DNA of 28,120 bases from Chara braunii (taxonomy: Eukaryota; Streptophyta; Charophyceae; Charales; Characeae), in assembly GCA_003427395.1 (NCBI GenBank), contig BFEA01000029.1:281076-309195 (forward strand). The letters are read 5' to 3'. A program made the position numbers and the translations under genes. The notes below the pieces were generated by a model, which did not search any database, was not told where the DNA came from, and saw only the letters and a list, made by a program, of their open reading frames with translations. Shown in pieces: positions 17,990 through 27,480 of this stretch (the stretch's first letter is position 1; every line of letters begins with the position of its first letter).

Positions 17990-18148
17990 ATTGGGAAGTG
18001 GGTGGTCGTCAAGGAGGGACTGATCTTAGAATTAGGTAGGGATTTTCTTGGATTTCACCTCTTCCTCATCCCTTCTCTTTCTCATCTCTTCCTTCTTCGC
18101 CCTTTCAGTGTTTATTTTGTCAATTGCTTCTCCTTTGTTCTTCCTCAA
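17990..18148 (-). other. Spacer between LINE ORF1 and ORF2
   Basis: On the minus strand this is purine-rich (gaagaaggaagagatgagaa), between the ORF1 stop at 18149 and the ORF2 ATG at 17989. ORF2 may need re-initiation, as in other LINEs. Confidence 0.5.
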
Positions 18149-19567
18149 CTATTCCTCTCTGATGAATGATGCCATGCTGTAAGCGATCCTGTCCACTTCA
18201 TCTCTATGTCCCAGCAATGAGTGGGGGATCTCACAGATCAGTTCCCACGGTTTCCACTCAAGTCCTTCCCTCAAGTCTGTCAGATGGTCATATATAACCA
18301 TGTAGGGTCTCATGTCCCTATTCTCTGAGGTTCCCTCCTCCCCGTTCCACGTTACCTTCAGCCCCTCATCATGGCATGCCCTGTAGAAGGCCTGGGGGCG
18401 TTGGTCTGAGATATTTGACCTCAGGCATTTGCCTGGCTGGGTCAAGTCCTGCGCTGTTACAATGGCCAGGTTGGAGCGGACTGCTATTTGCCATTCCTCT
18501 TTTGCCCCGTCAAAACGGAATGGTAGGATTGGAATTGTTGGAGTGAGAATGTGGGCATCGATGTTTGCCTGAGTTGCCAGGTCCTGGGGGTTCTCATCAG
18601 CGAATTTGTCGAGGGAGTATGAGACATCTCCTAGTTCTTGGTTCATGTCCTCCAAGTATCTCGTTTGTCTCTCCAGAATTATTATTTGTCTTCTCATTTC
18701 TTTCTCCCTGATCTTCTGGGCCTCCTGGTCATTGGCCGGAGTTGCTCTCTTCCCCACTGAGTTACCTTGCTCGTCCTGGACCTCTCTCATCCCATTTCTC
18801 TCTTCTTGGCTCACACAGAGCTCTCGCAGGTAGGACTCAGCCCACTCCGTTGTTTGGGGCGCTGGATCTTGTGCTTCAGCGACCATTTCCTCTTCACGTT
18901 TGCCTACGTATTGAAGTGCCAGAAACTCAGCGAAGAGTGTTTCTGGCTGGTTCTCCAGTTGTAGTCTATCAAAGGAGTTTGGAGAGGTCGGAAAACCAGC
19001 TGCGTTGTCTGTAGGAGTAGCCTTTTTAAGGTTGCTCAGATGTCGGGCGTGAGCTAGGCGGATTTCCGGGCCCAGTTCTCTGCGTAACTCGAGAGATACT
19101 ATGTATTTTTCAAGCCAATCCAGGGTGCTGGCTGGATCTTCATCTTTATACGAGTCTTGTATATCTTCAGGCTTTCTCTCTGATGGAAGAGAGTCAAGAT
19201 GCATTTCACTGCTTCCTTCTTCGATTTCAGATTGCCCTTCTCTGCTCTTCTTTGAGTCTGGTGCTGATGATGAGTCTGTGGTCTCTTCTTCCTCATTTCT
19301 GTTTTTCCTCTTCATTTGGCCTGTGTCACCCTTTCTCCCTTTGTTCCTGTTCTTTCCTTCCATCTCGTATCTTGACTGGAGGTTTTCCAGGTATGCTTTT
19401 TCTGCCTCCATACCCATGCTGTGGACCTCTCTGAGGATCTGTTCCTTGTGCATTGTCTGTTCCATGTGGAAGTCGGTGCCCAAGGAGAATTTTTCGCATT
19501 TGTGGGTAGCTTTGTCGTTCCTCCTTCCTCCTCCTATTTGCCATCGGCTCCTGTGTGGTGGGAACAC
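18149..19567 (-). CDS. LINE ORF1, C-terminal part, open for 472 codons
   Basis: This is the longest near-intact frame here. From the Met at 19567 it encodes a basic start (KNRNKGRKGDTGQMKRKNRN at ~70-95), an acidic, Ser-rich region (~95-150), a charged helical region with a likely coiled coil (EKEMRRQIIILERQTRYLED, ~290-310) and a C-terminal region with PFRFDGAKEEWQIAVRSNLA and RDEVDRIAYSMASFI. No known domain is recognised. Open codons continue upstream of that Met to about 19655 (GPWQTHNPLANL), so the Met is probably not the true start. ORF1 products of LINEs bind element RNA and form particles. The link to the knuckle half is broken by a frameshift near 19690. Confidence 0.65.
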   Translation of the reverse strand: MFPPHRSRWQIGGGRRNDKATHKCEKFSLGTDFHMEQTMHKEQILREVHSMGMEAEKAYLENLQSRYEMEGKNRNKGRKGDTGQMKRKNRNEEEETTDSSSAPDSKKSREGQSEIEEGSSEMHLDSLPSERKPEDIQDSYKDEDPASTLDWLEKYIVSLELRRELGPEIRLAHARHLSNLKKATPTDNAAGFPTSPNSFDRLQLENQPETLFAEFLALQYVGKREEEMVAEAQDPAPQTTEWAESYLRELCVSQEERNGMREVQDEQGNSVGKRATPANDQEAQKIREKEMRRQIIILERQTRYLEDMNQELGDVSYSLDKFADENPQDLATQANIDAHILTPTIPILPFRFDGAKEEWQIAVRSNLAIVTAQDLTQPGKCLRSNISDQRPQAFYRACHDEGLKVTWNGEEGTSENRDMRPYMVIYDHLTDLREGLEWKPWELICEIPHSLLGHRDEVDRIAYSMASFIREE

Positions 19568-19683
19568 ATCAGGTTAGCTAGCGGGTTGTGGGTCTGCCAG
19601 GGTCCAAATCCAGGACGGCGTGTCTCCGAGATCGTCAAAGACCCAGCCTGTGTAGGCTGGATCGTTAATTATCCAGATCCCCC

Positions 19684-20643
19684 TCATTGCTTCAGATTCG
19701 ACAAGCATCGAAGGGGAAAGCCTTCTTCCCTCGCCCTACGAGTGTTCTGAGGGCAGAGGGGGTCGTTTCCCATGTGCCCTTTTATTCTGCATCTGAAACA
19801 CATGGTATTTGATTTCATTGAGATGTAGACTGCTCGAACGTCGTGCCCCATTCGTGCCCCATTCTGAAAAACCACTTATCTGGGAATTCAGGGGGGTTGC
19901 TTGACTTGAGTTCAAAACAGGCAATTCTGGAATTGGCGCTGGGAGTAAGAAAGCCAGGGGTGGACGAGACCCATTCTACGAGCGGACACTGGGGATATGA
20001 GTCTTTCAGTCTTTCCTCCACTAGCCCATGCAGACCGTCGGTCAAATTGTCAAATTGGACCCAATAATGTTTGCTCATCAGGGACTGACTGTGCCTTGAG
20101 GAACCTTGCATGGCTGCTCTGTTTGGTTGCCATTTGGACCACTGCGCCTTCACAGTATAGAGCCTGCACTGAGAGCAGGTATGCTGTGTACTCTGGATCA
20201 GCAAAAAGCACGGTGACTGCAGGTCTGCCTCTCTGCTGGTACGCGACTTTGGGTTCAGTATCCCTCAGATTTTCTAAATTCCTGAGGGCTTCGCGTATTC
20301 TTTTTCTTTTCTCTGTGGGAGACCAGTGTTTCAGTTTGGCTGGAAAGGAGCAGACTACTGCGGGGGATTCGTAGAACTCATCGAAGACAGGCAAGTGATC
20401 CTTGGGGTATTCCCAGACCTCTACTTCAACCTCTTCTCCTCCATCTTTGACTAGAGCTGTGGAGATGACTGGCGTGACCCTTGTTTCCTTAACCATTAGA
20501 TTCAGTACTTCCTGACTTGGGTCCTGCTCGTTTTGATTGAAAGTTTTTGCCATTCCACTTGCTATGCTCGCAGCTGGTGCTGACGCTGAGGTTGAGGACT
20601 GAGTGCCCGTCATGCTGGTGGAGAGGCTGGACACCGTGGACAC
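19684..20643 (-). pseudogene. LINE ORF1, N-terminal part with CCHC knuckle
   Basis: ATG at 20643 opens MSTVSSLSTSMTGTQSSTSA, a Ser/Thr/Ala-rich start, then FNQNEQDPSQEVLNLMVKET and a compact region with VTVLFADPEYTAYLLSVQAL that could be an RRM-like fold (DUF4283-type, not proven). After a frameshift near 20060-20100 the next frame reads HYWVQFDNLTDGLHGLVEER, SRIACFELKSSNPPEFPDKW. A third frame holds the zinc knuckle CFRCRIKGHMGNDPLC (C-x2-C-x4-H-x6-C; the last spacing is longer than the usual x4). RRM-like region plus CCHC is the ORF1 layout of plant LINEs, used for RNA binding. At least three frames are involved. Confidence 0.75.
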
Positions 20644-20943
20644 GGTTTCTGGTTTTGGTTGGGACTACAGTTGCTTCTTAATTGTGCTGGGAATGGTGGA
20701 GAGTACGAGAGTCCAGATCTCGTTGGTGAGGTGGGACCAGACTGTGAAGAGAGGTCACAGTGCGAAAGCTAGCTGCATAAAAATTGGCAGTTGTTCGCCT
20801 CCCCGCCCGGGGATTTGGCCACTGTTCAGGGGCTGGAAAGAATTCCTCAGAAGTTCACCTCCCCATCTGGGGATCCGGGTTCTGAATCAACAATCTGTGT
20901 CTAGCTGGTAGAGAACAAAGTGGTTCGTTTTCCCACGTGAGAG
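20644..20943 (-). promoter_or_regulatory. Probable LINE 5' UTR, inner part
   Basis: This tract lies directly upstream of the ORF1 ATG on the minus strand and has no coding pattern of its own. Two similar blocks, gttc-cctcccc-c-ggggat, lie near 20793 and 20853. Its role as 5' UTR with an internal promoter is inferred from position only. Confidence 0.4.
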
Positions 20944-21137
20944 GCGCGAGCTAAATTAACCTTCACAGGAGCATGGGCTGTGGGGATTAACCTGACATGT
21001 GCAGGCTACCGTGCTTGGTGTTGTACGGACTCTTTGTCGAGCGCGAGCTAAATTAACCTTCACAGGAGCATGGGCTGTGGGGATTAACCTGAGATGCGCA
21101 GGCTACCGTGCTTGGTGTTGTACGGACTCTTTGTCGA
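20944..21137 (-). repeat. 97-bp tandem duplication in the LINE 5' region
   Basis: Copies at 20944-21040 and 21041-21137 differ at two bases. Repeated 5' units (monomers) are known to carry the promoter in some LINEs, such as mouse L1. Confidence 0.92.
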
Positions 21138-21970
21138 TTTTAAAGTCTCTCAGAGGGAGGGGAATCCGCTTTCAAAGAGGGGATACGATGAGGTGTGTTG
21201 GCGAAGTGGTGCATTGATGGAACAGTGATCTCGCGCTTGGAAGAAGAGAAGTAATTATATATAAAAGGTTATTGCCATTTATTGGTAGAGAGGGTACTTC
21301 CTTGTTTGATTCGTAGATAAATAATCATCTATAAGAAATGTTGATAATGGGGCAAAGCGTAGATACCAGTATTACTGATGAAGAGGGTTGATAGCCGCAG
21401 AGGAAAAAAAAAAAAAAAAAGGTGGGAGAAGAGCGGGTGGACAAGTAATGGTAGAGGTTCAGGTGATGGTTGCGGAGGAAAAGGGGGATAGTTAGTTCGG
21501 AAGATCGTTCATGTTTTTGCTTGAAAAGATGAGGCGAGGATGTGTGTGAATGGTAGGGGGTGAGTGGGGGTCGGATGGGGTTGTTTTAACTTGTAAAGTT
21601 CGACGTGGGGGCGATGGATGGGATAGCGGGTGGGGGTATGGGATGAGGTTGGGGGAGTGAAAGCGGGGGGGAGGGGGGCGAGGAGAGTGGTAAGCGGTAA
21701 ATCGGTTTGTGGTTGTGATCGCGATAATGTAATTCGTATTTCGTGAAGGTATAAGTGCCGAGAGCGCTAGGAGGGGTGAGGGGTGGTAGAGGTGGTAGAG
21801 GTGGTAGAGGTGGTAGAGGGAGGAGGGTGTAGACGGAGGTTGGGTCTTGTGTGTGAAGGGGTCGTGAGGATGCTTGTTTCGAGGTTCGGAGAGAGGGTGT
21901 TTGGTTGGAAAGGTGGGCGTTGGGGGGCTTGTGCTGTAGAGGTTAGGAAATGGGAGCATGGATGTGGGTA
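21138..21970. other. No gene recognised; possible outer LINE 5' DNA
   Basis: The plus strand is G-rich. It has an A run at 21403-21420 and four 9-bp ggtggtaga units at 21782-21817. A minus-strand frame of 155 codons (21959-21492) is dominated by P, T, H and S and by the LYH repeat, and looks like low-complexity DNA rather than a gene. Confidence 0.4.
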
Positions 21971-22431
21971 GGCGCGAAAGATCGCTCTTCCTAATCTGGC
22001 TGATCCTGGTTTCCTCTCTAGTCGAGATCTACTAACTATTATCTTTCATGTCTGTTACTTTGCTCTCAAGGGGCCGATGGTGGAGAGAAAGCGGATGTAG
22101 GAGTCTCTCCTCTGCTTTTTGGCTGGACATGAACGCTTTCTCTACTCTCAGATTGACCTTCAAAGATGGGTCTGAGATTTCTTCTTTTCTTCGGCGGGAT
22201 GTCTTGAAAGGAGACTTGGCCTGGTGTGGTGAGAATGGAACAGATCAGCAGTGTTTGGGAAATCTTCGGTGAAAGAGTGACTTACCTTTTGCTCGTGAGG
22301 AGTGTAAGTAGGAAAAGTTTCACCTTCAGAGGACCTACTTTGACGTTTCCGCTAAATAGCGAAGCTCCTCCTGATCTCCGGTGCCCCTCCTCGTGAGGGA
22401 GTCCTTCTGTACATGGGCATGACCTTGCCTT
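21971..22431. other. No gene recognised
   Basis: There is no long frame and no known family. GTAAGT-like and AG sites occur but without a supporting exon. Confidence 0.3.
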
Positions 22432-22970
22432 CTTGAAACAGTTCCACTCCTCCTCTCTTCTCCTTTGTTCTTTCCCGTCTTTTTTCCCTGTCTTCTTCCG
22501 TTTTCGCCTATCTCTATTGCACTCTCCCTCGACTGTGCTCCCCTTCTCCCTCTACACTCCGCTGCACCTCTTGTTCTGGGCCTCCCCTTGCCCGCTCAGG
22601 TTATACTACCGCCTCGTGAATTATTTTCGCCTCTTGTATTCTCCCTTGCGCCTACACGACTTTCTCTTTTAAGATACTCTCTCGCTCCTGCCCTCCGTCG
22701 CCTTGCTCCTGGTGACTTGTATCGTCCTCCGCTTGCTCGTCCCTTTCACTCCCGTTCAGTGTCGTGTTCCTGTTGCACTTTGTCTGCGATGATGATGACT
22801 TGGGCTATGGCTGTTTCTTCGCTCCTTCCCTGCCACATCCGAGGAAGTGGCTTCTTTACTCGTGCTTCCCGCCCATTTTCGAAACGTACCCGTCGTGGAA
22901 AATCTGCTTGGCGAGGCTCCGCTCGTGGACGGCCCTGGCGGGCCACTAGGGTCGGAAAACTTTAGCGCAA
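22432..22970. other. Pyrimidine-rich block, doubtful coding
   Basis: The plus strand is strongly C/T-rich at 22432-22760, giving frames full of L, P, S and F up to 166 codons (22465-22965). Composition alone explains the lack of stops, so no product is proposed. On the opposite strand it would be a polypurine tract. Confidence 0.4.
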
Positions 22971-23023
22971 AAAATAGCGCTCACCATCGGCGCTCGCGAA
23001 AAATCAGGACTGGGTAATTCTAC

Positions 23024-23380
23024 TGCACGCATTCCTAATAAAAGAAAAACTTCAAAAAAACTTCAAAAAAGAGAATTAGTGACCCATAACNGTGATGCAC
23101 AGACCTGAATTTGAATCCAGATTATACATTCTCAGCCCACGGATACAAACTGGAAGTCTAAAGTCTATCTCTGCTCCACGTGGTGTCCTCGCTAATTCGC
23201 TGTACGGGCTCTTCGGGAAAGAGACTGGACACAATAAGGACATGCACATCCACACACACAGACATGTGCCCACAGTTTAGGGGTACGGCCTGGCCCCAAC
23301 TTTTTTCCCTCTTGCTTTCTGATTTTTAGAAGCGAGGGGCATGTTTGGCCACCCCACCCTGTCCTTCCAATTTTTTTTTA
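23024..23380 (+). mobile_element. Dispersed SINE-like repeat, copy C
   Basis: It shares both ends with 27467-27880. The head reads ctgcacgcattcctaa, then a tRNA-like part with A-box-like GAATTAGTGACC (23073-23084) and B-box-like GAATTTGAATCC (23107-23118). The tail has ggggtacggcctggcccc, gaggggcatgtttggccac and ccaccctgtccttcc, followed by a T run at 23371-23379. The middle differs between copies. A tRNA-like head with a T-run tail is typical of plant SINEs; no target duplication was established. Confidence 0.55.
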
Positions 23381-23574
23381 TTTTATTTTTTGTGATGTGC
23401 CGCATCACGTGCGTGCGCGTGCGCACGAGCTCTGCGCTGCATGTGCCGCGACCCTAGCACGGGATGCGCTTCAAGTATGATATGTACCAATTACCCTTCC
23501 ATTCGGGCGGGGTTTCAGTCTTTCCTCCATGAAATTACTTTATTTGAAGAAGAAAAAAAATAAACTAGAAAACA
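23381..23574. other. No gene recognised
   Basis: It contains an alternating gtgcgtgcgcgtgcgcac stretch near 23408-23426 that could form left-handed or hairpin DNA. No coding sequence is seen. Confidence 0.4.
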
Positions 23575-23790
23575 AGGGAGTGGATCCAGGTGGAATGGGT
23601 ATGAAAATGGCAAGCTGACCGTCATCCCTCTGACTGGGAGTAATCAATGCTGACCAAGAGTCCTTTGGCCAGAAGGAAGGAAGTGTGACCGAGTTGTATT
23701 GTAAATTCACGACTTGCCGGTGGAAAAGGAACCGAACTGATGGAGTGAGGCCCATAAGGACCTGTTTTTTGTTTATTAAAAAAAAAAAAA
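23575..23790 (-). repeat. Dispersed repeat, inverted copy of 12505-12710
   Basis: On the minus strand it reads aaacaggtccttatggg, ggttccttttccaccggcaa, ttacaatacaactcggtcac, ggccaaaggactc, agcattgattactccc. It follows the same order as the plus copy at 12505-12710 and the partial one at 3590-3665. An A/T run sits at its start. Confidence 0.6.
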
Positions 23791-24370
23791 AGAAGAGTAA
23801 GATAATCACAAAATAACAGAACCAAAACATAAAAATTTGAAAATTGAAAATTCTGGCAAATCTGAAAAAAAGGTTTAAAAAGCTTCAAAAAGTTGAAAAA
23901 ACATATGCTGTGTAAAACTGCAATACAAACAACTTTCGGCTGAGGGTCCCCTCAACATTCCTTACCAATTCAATTTCAACATTAAAAAAATATTGAAAGC
24001 ATTCACGTGCTGCTGCAGTATGGCCCTGGTACCGTGTCCCATTATCTTTTAAACCTTAGGCCCTTCTGATAGGTACAGTACACTGAGTACAGGCCAAAAT
24101 TTTCTTTCGTGGTTTAGGGCCGAAGAAGAACTTTCCGGTAGGTACAGTACAGGACAAAATCAAGATCCTGTAGGATAAGACCGGTACGAACAGTAAAAGT
24201 CCTTAGTACTCGGTAGGGAGTCACCACGTGTCCACTCCCGATCAAGTTGCAGCTTAGTCCCAGGGAAGGCACATCACAGACCAAATCTGTCTGCCGCAGC
24301 AGGGCCTGGCAGGAAGGGTCCGGAATCATGTGGGAGGCACAGGCACATGCACGGAAAGGAGGCCCGCGCC
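23791..24370. other. No gene recognised
   Basis: It is AT-rich to about 24000. A diverged direct repeat with taggtacagtaca and a-g-caaaat lies at 24070-24103 and 24137-24162. A minus-strand stretch ALLRQTDLVCDVPSLG preceded by cctgccag (near 24308) has an exon-like look but no family support. Confidence 0.35.
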
Positions 24371-24601
24371 GGGAACTTCCTCTTTCTAGATTCAGTCACC
24401 TGCAGAAGTGCTGCAACGTTGTTGTGTGCCAAGATCCTGCACGAGCACACAGTGAGGGAGAGAGATAGTCGATGGCGCTGGGCGCCATAGCTGCAGTAGC
24501 ATAGTACACAGAGGGCGAGCAGGCGAGGACATTCAGGGGGAGATTTGTGTGCAGTAGGAAAGCGCAGTAGACAGTAGAGAGAGAGCGAGAGAGAGACTTA
24601 C

Positions 24602-24649
24602 CTGCTTGTCTTTCTTGTGGATGGCAGCCATGGCCACAAGCTTCAGAAC
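24602..24649 (-). CDS. Candidate 48-bp exon of an unknown gene
   Basis: On the minus strand an acceptor TGTACACAG precedes 24649 and a consensus donor CAG-GTAAGT follows 24602. The 48 bases read VLKLVAMAAIHKKDKQ in phase 0 at both ends, a plausible helical segment. The family is not recognised. Neighbouring candidates do not join well: a 34-bp piece at 24697-24730 would leave an intron of only 47 bases and an unsuitable phase. It may be a real exon whose partners lie outside, or a repeat-borne lookalike. Confidence 0.35.
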
Positions 24650-24734
24650 CTGTGTACATCATTTCAAGTTGGAAATAAGTTCCAGTGTGCTCTTACCATG
24701 CGAATCTTGCTGGTGTGCTATGAATCTCGACTGT

Positions 24735-25540
24735 CAGGAAGCGAAAAAAGGCGAGCAAGTGGATCTTTTCGAGTAAAGTCAGACCTTTTGACAAATAGAA
24801 AACAAGAGAGTAAGATATACCGTCACGGCCGACATCCGTTAAAAGTGGAACGATACACAGTGGCTTAGCATGGCCCAAGGATGACACGATCAAAAAAAAA
24901 AAAAAAAAAAAAAAAAGAAGAAGAAGAAGAAGAAGAAGAAGAAGAAGAAGAAGATATACCCCTTTACAACCCTTCAACCTTCTTTAAACACTGTTTATAC
25001 CCCACCTAAACTCCCTGCGGGAGCCTTCGCGGAATTGGAAACTAAGGCTGGATTCTGACTGCTCGGTAGAGGTGGGCATGGGGTGCCCAGAGCCACACAC
25101 ACCTGCACCCAACGACCCACAAGGCAATCGGATCGGGTCTGGATCTGCCTGAGCTGACTTGGGTGGGTCACGGGCGAGCGAAGCTAGCCAGCCTTTGATC
25201 GCGACAGATGGGTGAAGATCTGGTCTGGGTCACTTAATGAGTTGGTGATGGGAAGGTGATGGTTTGGCTTGGGTCACCCGACCCACAGACCCAGGACCAG
25301 GCCCAAGCAAAAGGTAAAAAAAAACGACCGGGTCCACCTTTGCAGGCCCTGAGGGCTGGAAAAACGGGCCTGGGTCCAGTTGCCCAGGTCCCAAAAAGAA
25401 CTGGCAAAAAAAAAGTGCCCTCCAGCAGTCCAGTGTCGACCTTCTCTCCTTCGGAAAAGAGGACGCGAATCTAACCACAATGGGCAGCTAGATTAGTTCT
25501 GTAACCTAACTGCAAAATTGCAGACTAAGATTTCTGCTTT
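24735..25540. other. No gene recognised; simple repeats and GC hairpins
   Basis: A long A run (24892-24916) passes into (AAG)n to 24953. Further on, GC-rich pairs such as TGGGTC-ACCC-GACCCA near 25269 and CCTGGG/CCCAGG near 25370-25388 recall the hairpin chain at 3095-3353. No coding sequence is supported. Confidence 0.45.
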
Positions 25541-25541
25541 T

Positions 25542-25735
25542 TCATGAGTTTTGCAGCTGTTCGGTGCGTTTAACGAGACTTCTGATGTCTGAGTCTATTC
25601 CTCGTATCACATGTGCTGTGTGCTTGTCTGGGTACTGAGTGAGTGTGTGACCAGCTGTGATGGCCTGCATTATTGGTTTGGTCCTCCAGGGCCTGGTACT
25701 AACTCCTAATGCCGTGATTTTGGCCTGTGCAGGGG
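25542..25735 (-). CDS. Unidentified open stretch with protein-like C-terminus
   Basis: The last ~63 codons of a minus frame ending at 25542 include KITALGVSTRPWRTKPIMQA, LTQYPDKHTAHVIRGIDSDI and RSLVKRTEQLQNS. The spacing Y-P-D-x5-h-h-x-G-h faintly recalls the region N-terminal to tyrosine recombinases of DIRS-like elements, but this is too weak to name. No start is evident and the part upstream (Pro/Ser-rich) looks non-coding. Confidence 0.22.
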
Positions 25736-25739
25736 TACT

Positions 25740-26628
25740 GGGCTGGAGTAGGTGGGCCGAAGTAGGCCAAGCGTAGGCAGTACGGGGTAGGTAGGCTGAA
25801 AAAGACAAAATAGGACTTTGGGTAGGCCGAGGAATCTCCTGTGTCCCACTAGGACCTAGGGGAAAGATCAGGAAGGCACTGGCCCTATACGGCCCGGAAA
25901 GGAGTCTAGGTTTACGTCCTGTAGGTAGAGTAGCAATCCGCAGGACTTTTCCCGCCAAAATCTGCAGGAACCGGGCTTAGAGGCCCGGTAGGCTGGAAGT
26001 CACCACAGGAAAGAGCCTGCCGCCTAAGTATATCAGGAGGAGCCGTGAGTTGCTCCTCTTTCTTCGTTTGGCGGTAGACTGGCTGCTGATCCAGGAGCTT
26101 GGCTGCAGCAGCACCAAGCAGCAGCTAGGAAGGGGAAGGAGGAGGAGGGAGGAAGGAGAATGTAGTGCGAGTCCGGTCTTCACACCCAATGGCGTGACGA
26201 AGGAGCGCAACGAACACGAGACATTCCTTGGTTGGTGCTGCACGCAGAAGGGCTCAAATGGGGTCGAAGTGTACTGGTACTTCATCTGAGTGGGCATTGC
26301 GGGACGGATATGAGAGCATTTACATTGTCCTTCGAACATCCGAGGTCACCCTCAANCCCCCGCCATAGCCAGTGGCCATCAGCTAGGTAGTGTAAGAGCC
26401 AACAGAGCTCCTTTGGACATGCCGGTGGTAACGACATATCTTCAGACATTGATTCTGGTTTGTACATTCACTACTGCTGTTTATTATTATTAACAAGATG
26501 ATGATGGAGGTGGCAACTATGGTGAGGGAGAAGTGGTGGAGGCGAGATGAGGGAGAGGAGACTTTAATATCATCCTGTGTTTATCATCTTCTTTTTCCTC
26601 TATTCTCCATTCTTCCTCTTCGCTTGTC
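25740..26628. other. No gene recognised
   Basis: Both strands have short frames near 26050-26340, for instance ERNEHETFLGWCCTQKGS on plus and MKYQYTSTPFEPFCVQHQPR on minus. They conflict and neither is recognised. An N lies at 26356. Confidence 0.3.
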
Positions 26629-26856
26629 TTATTCTCTTTCGGCATTGTCTATTTCTGGAATTTCGCATTGGAGACTGGCTGGAATCATAACAGCTCCAAT
26701 TTTGAATTTGCCACCTAAAGAGTTGGCAACCCCTTCCCCCAGGGTGACGGCTCCTGCAGATGGCTCTGTTCTATTTGTGGGGAGCTGCACGTGCTCGAAA
26801 ACGAGTCCAGCGTCCCATTCGGTACAGATATACATCCACTGACGCAGCAGGTGACC
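26629..26856 (-). CDS. Unidentified open stretch, possible exon
   Basis: On the minus strand a CAG acceptor-like site near 26857 precedes an open frame with Met at 26835. It contains CTEWDAGLVFEHVQLPTNRT, GAVTLGEGVANSLGGKFKIG and AVMIPASLQCEIPEIDNAER, ending in a stop at 26629. The composition is that of a real soluble protein, but I know no family for it. The plus strand is also open over much of it (LAGIITAPILNLPPKELATP), so the strand is uncertain. Confidence 0.25.
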   Translation of the reverse strand, partial: GHLLRQWMYICTEWDAGLVFEHVQLPTNRTEPSAGAVTLGEGVANSLGGKFKIGAVMIPASLQCEIPEIDNAERE

Positions 26857-26994
26857 AGGGAATGGGTTCAGCTACCCACTTGATGTACCGAACATTCAAC
26901 AGGCAGGGCGACATTGATTTCTCCGAGAGAAGTCGGAGGATGAACCGCCTGCCATACTTTTGTTGAAGAAGCAACGTGGAGTTGTGACTTTGGC

Positions 26995-26995
<1 letters not shown>

Positions 26996-27083
<88 letters not shown>

Positions 27084-27480
27084 NACATCAAAGGGCCTCT
27101 GCAGGTAATCCGAAGGGTCCTCACAACAAATTACCGTGAACCCTCCATCAAGTAATCCGAAGGGTCCTCACAACAAATTACCGTGAACCCTCCATCAAGT
27201 AGAGGCAGGCGTTGAATATTACAGCAGTAGTGCAGGAGCTGGCCAAACATATGGTCTGGATTCGAATTCAGGTCTGTGTGTCAGCAGTTACGGGTTGCTC
27301 ACTTAGCTAGGCCCTCTTGGTCTCTGCACCTGAGTCTCATGCTTGGGCACACTACTCACCAAATGTGAAAATTTAGAATGAATCTTCTGCTAGAACATGG
27401 AACCATACGCCGCCATATGTTTTGTCTGTGCAAATGGTGAGTAGTGGACCGAGGCCCTTAGGGCCACTGCACGTATTCCT
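26996..27480 (-). mobile_element. tRNA-related SINE-like repeat, copy B, with (GA)n
   Basis: This is the second copy of the 11063-11490 family. The (GA)n end is at 26996-27083 with an N at 27084. On the minus strand the A-box-like TAGCTAAGTGAG (27309-27298) and B-box-like GAATTCGAATCC (27269-27258) have the same spacing as in copy A. It differs by an internal 47-bp duplication at 27105-27198. Its right end abuts copy D. Confidence 0.6.
27105..27198 (+). repeat. 47-bp perfect tandem duplication
   Basis: Copies at 27105-27151 and 27152-27198 are identical. Copy A of the host repeat (11063-11490) lacks the second unit, so the duplication arose after the copies separated, or is an assembly effect near the N at 27084. 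Confidence 0.9.

Larger units (their letters stand above)
13124..21137 (-). mobile_element. LINE (non-LTR retrotransposon), L1-like, inactive
   Basis: The order on the minus strand is 5' region with a 97-bp duplication, ORF1 with a CCHC knuckle, ORF2 with APE-type endonuclease, reverse transcriptase and a zf-RVT finger, then a 3' region with poly(A). The endonuclease plus RT plus zf-RVT layout without a visible RNase H fits the plant L1 clade. The ends are approximate, because no target duplication was found and 5' sequence may extend to about 21970. It is broken by frameshifts, a stop in ORF2 and loss of an RT catalytic residue, so it cannot move by itself. Confidence 0.85.

Noticed and set aside
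21492-21959. 155-codon minus-strand frame rich in P, T and H
   Set aside because: It crosses a 9-bp microsatellite and G-rich DNA and has no domain-like pattern.
22465-22965. 166-codon plus-strand frame
   Set aside because: The pyrimidine-rich composition explains the lack of stops; no start context or protein pattern.
24697-24730. 34-bp exon before the 48-bp exon candidate
   Set aside because: The intron between them would be 47 bases, and the phase that gives the better protein reading runs into a stop.
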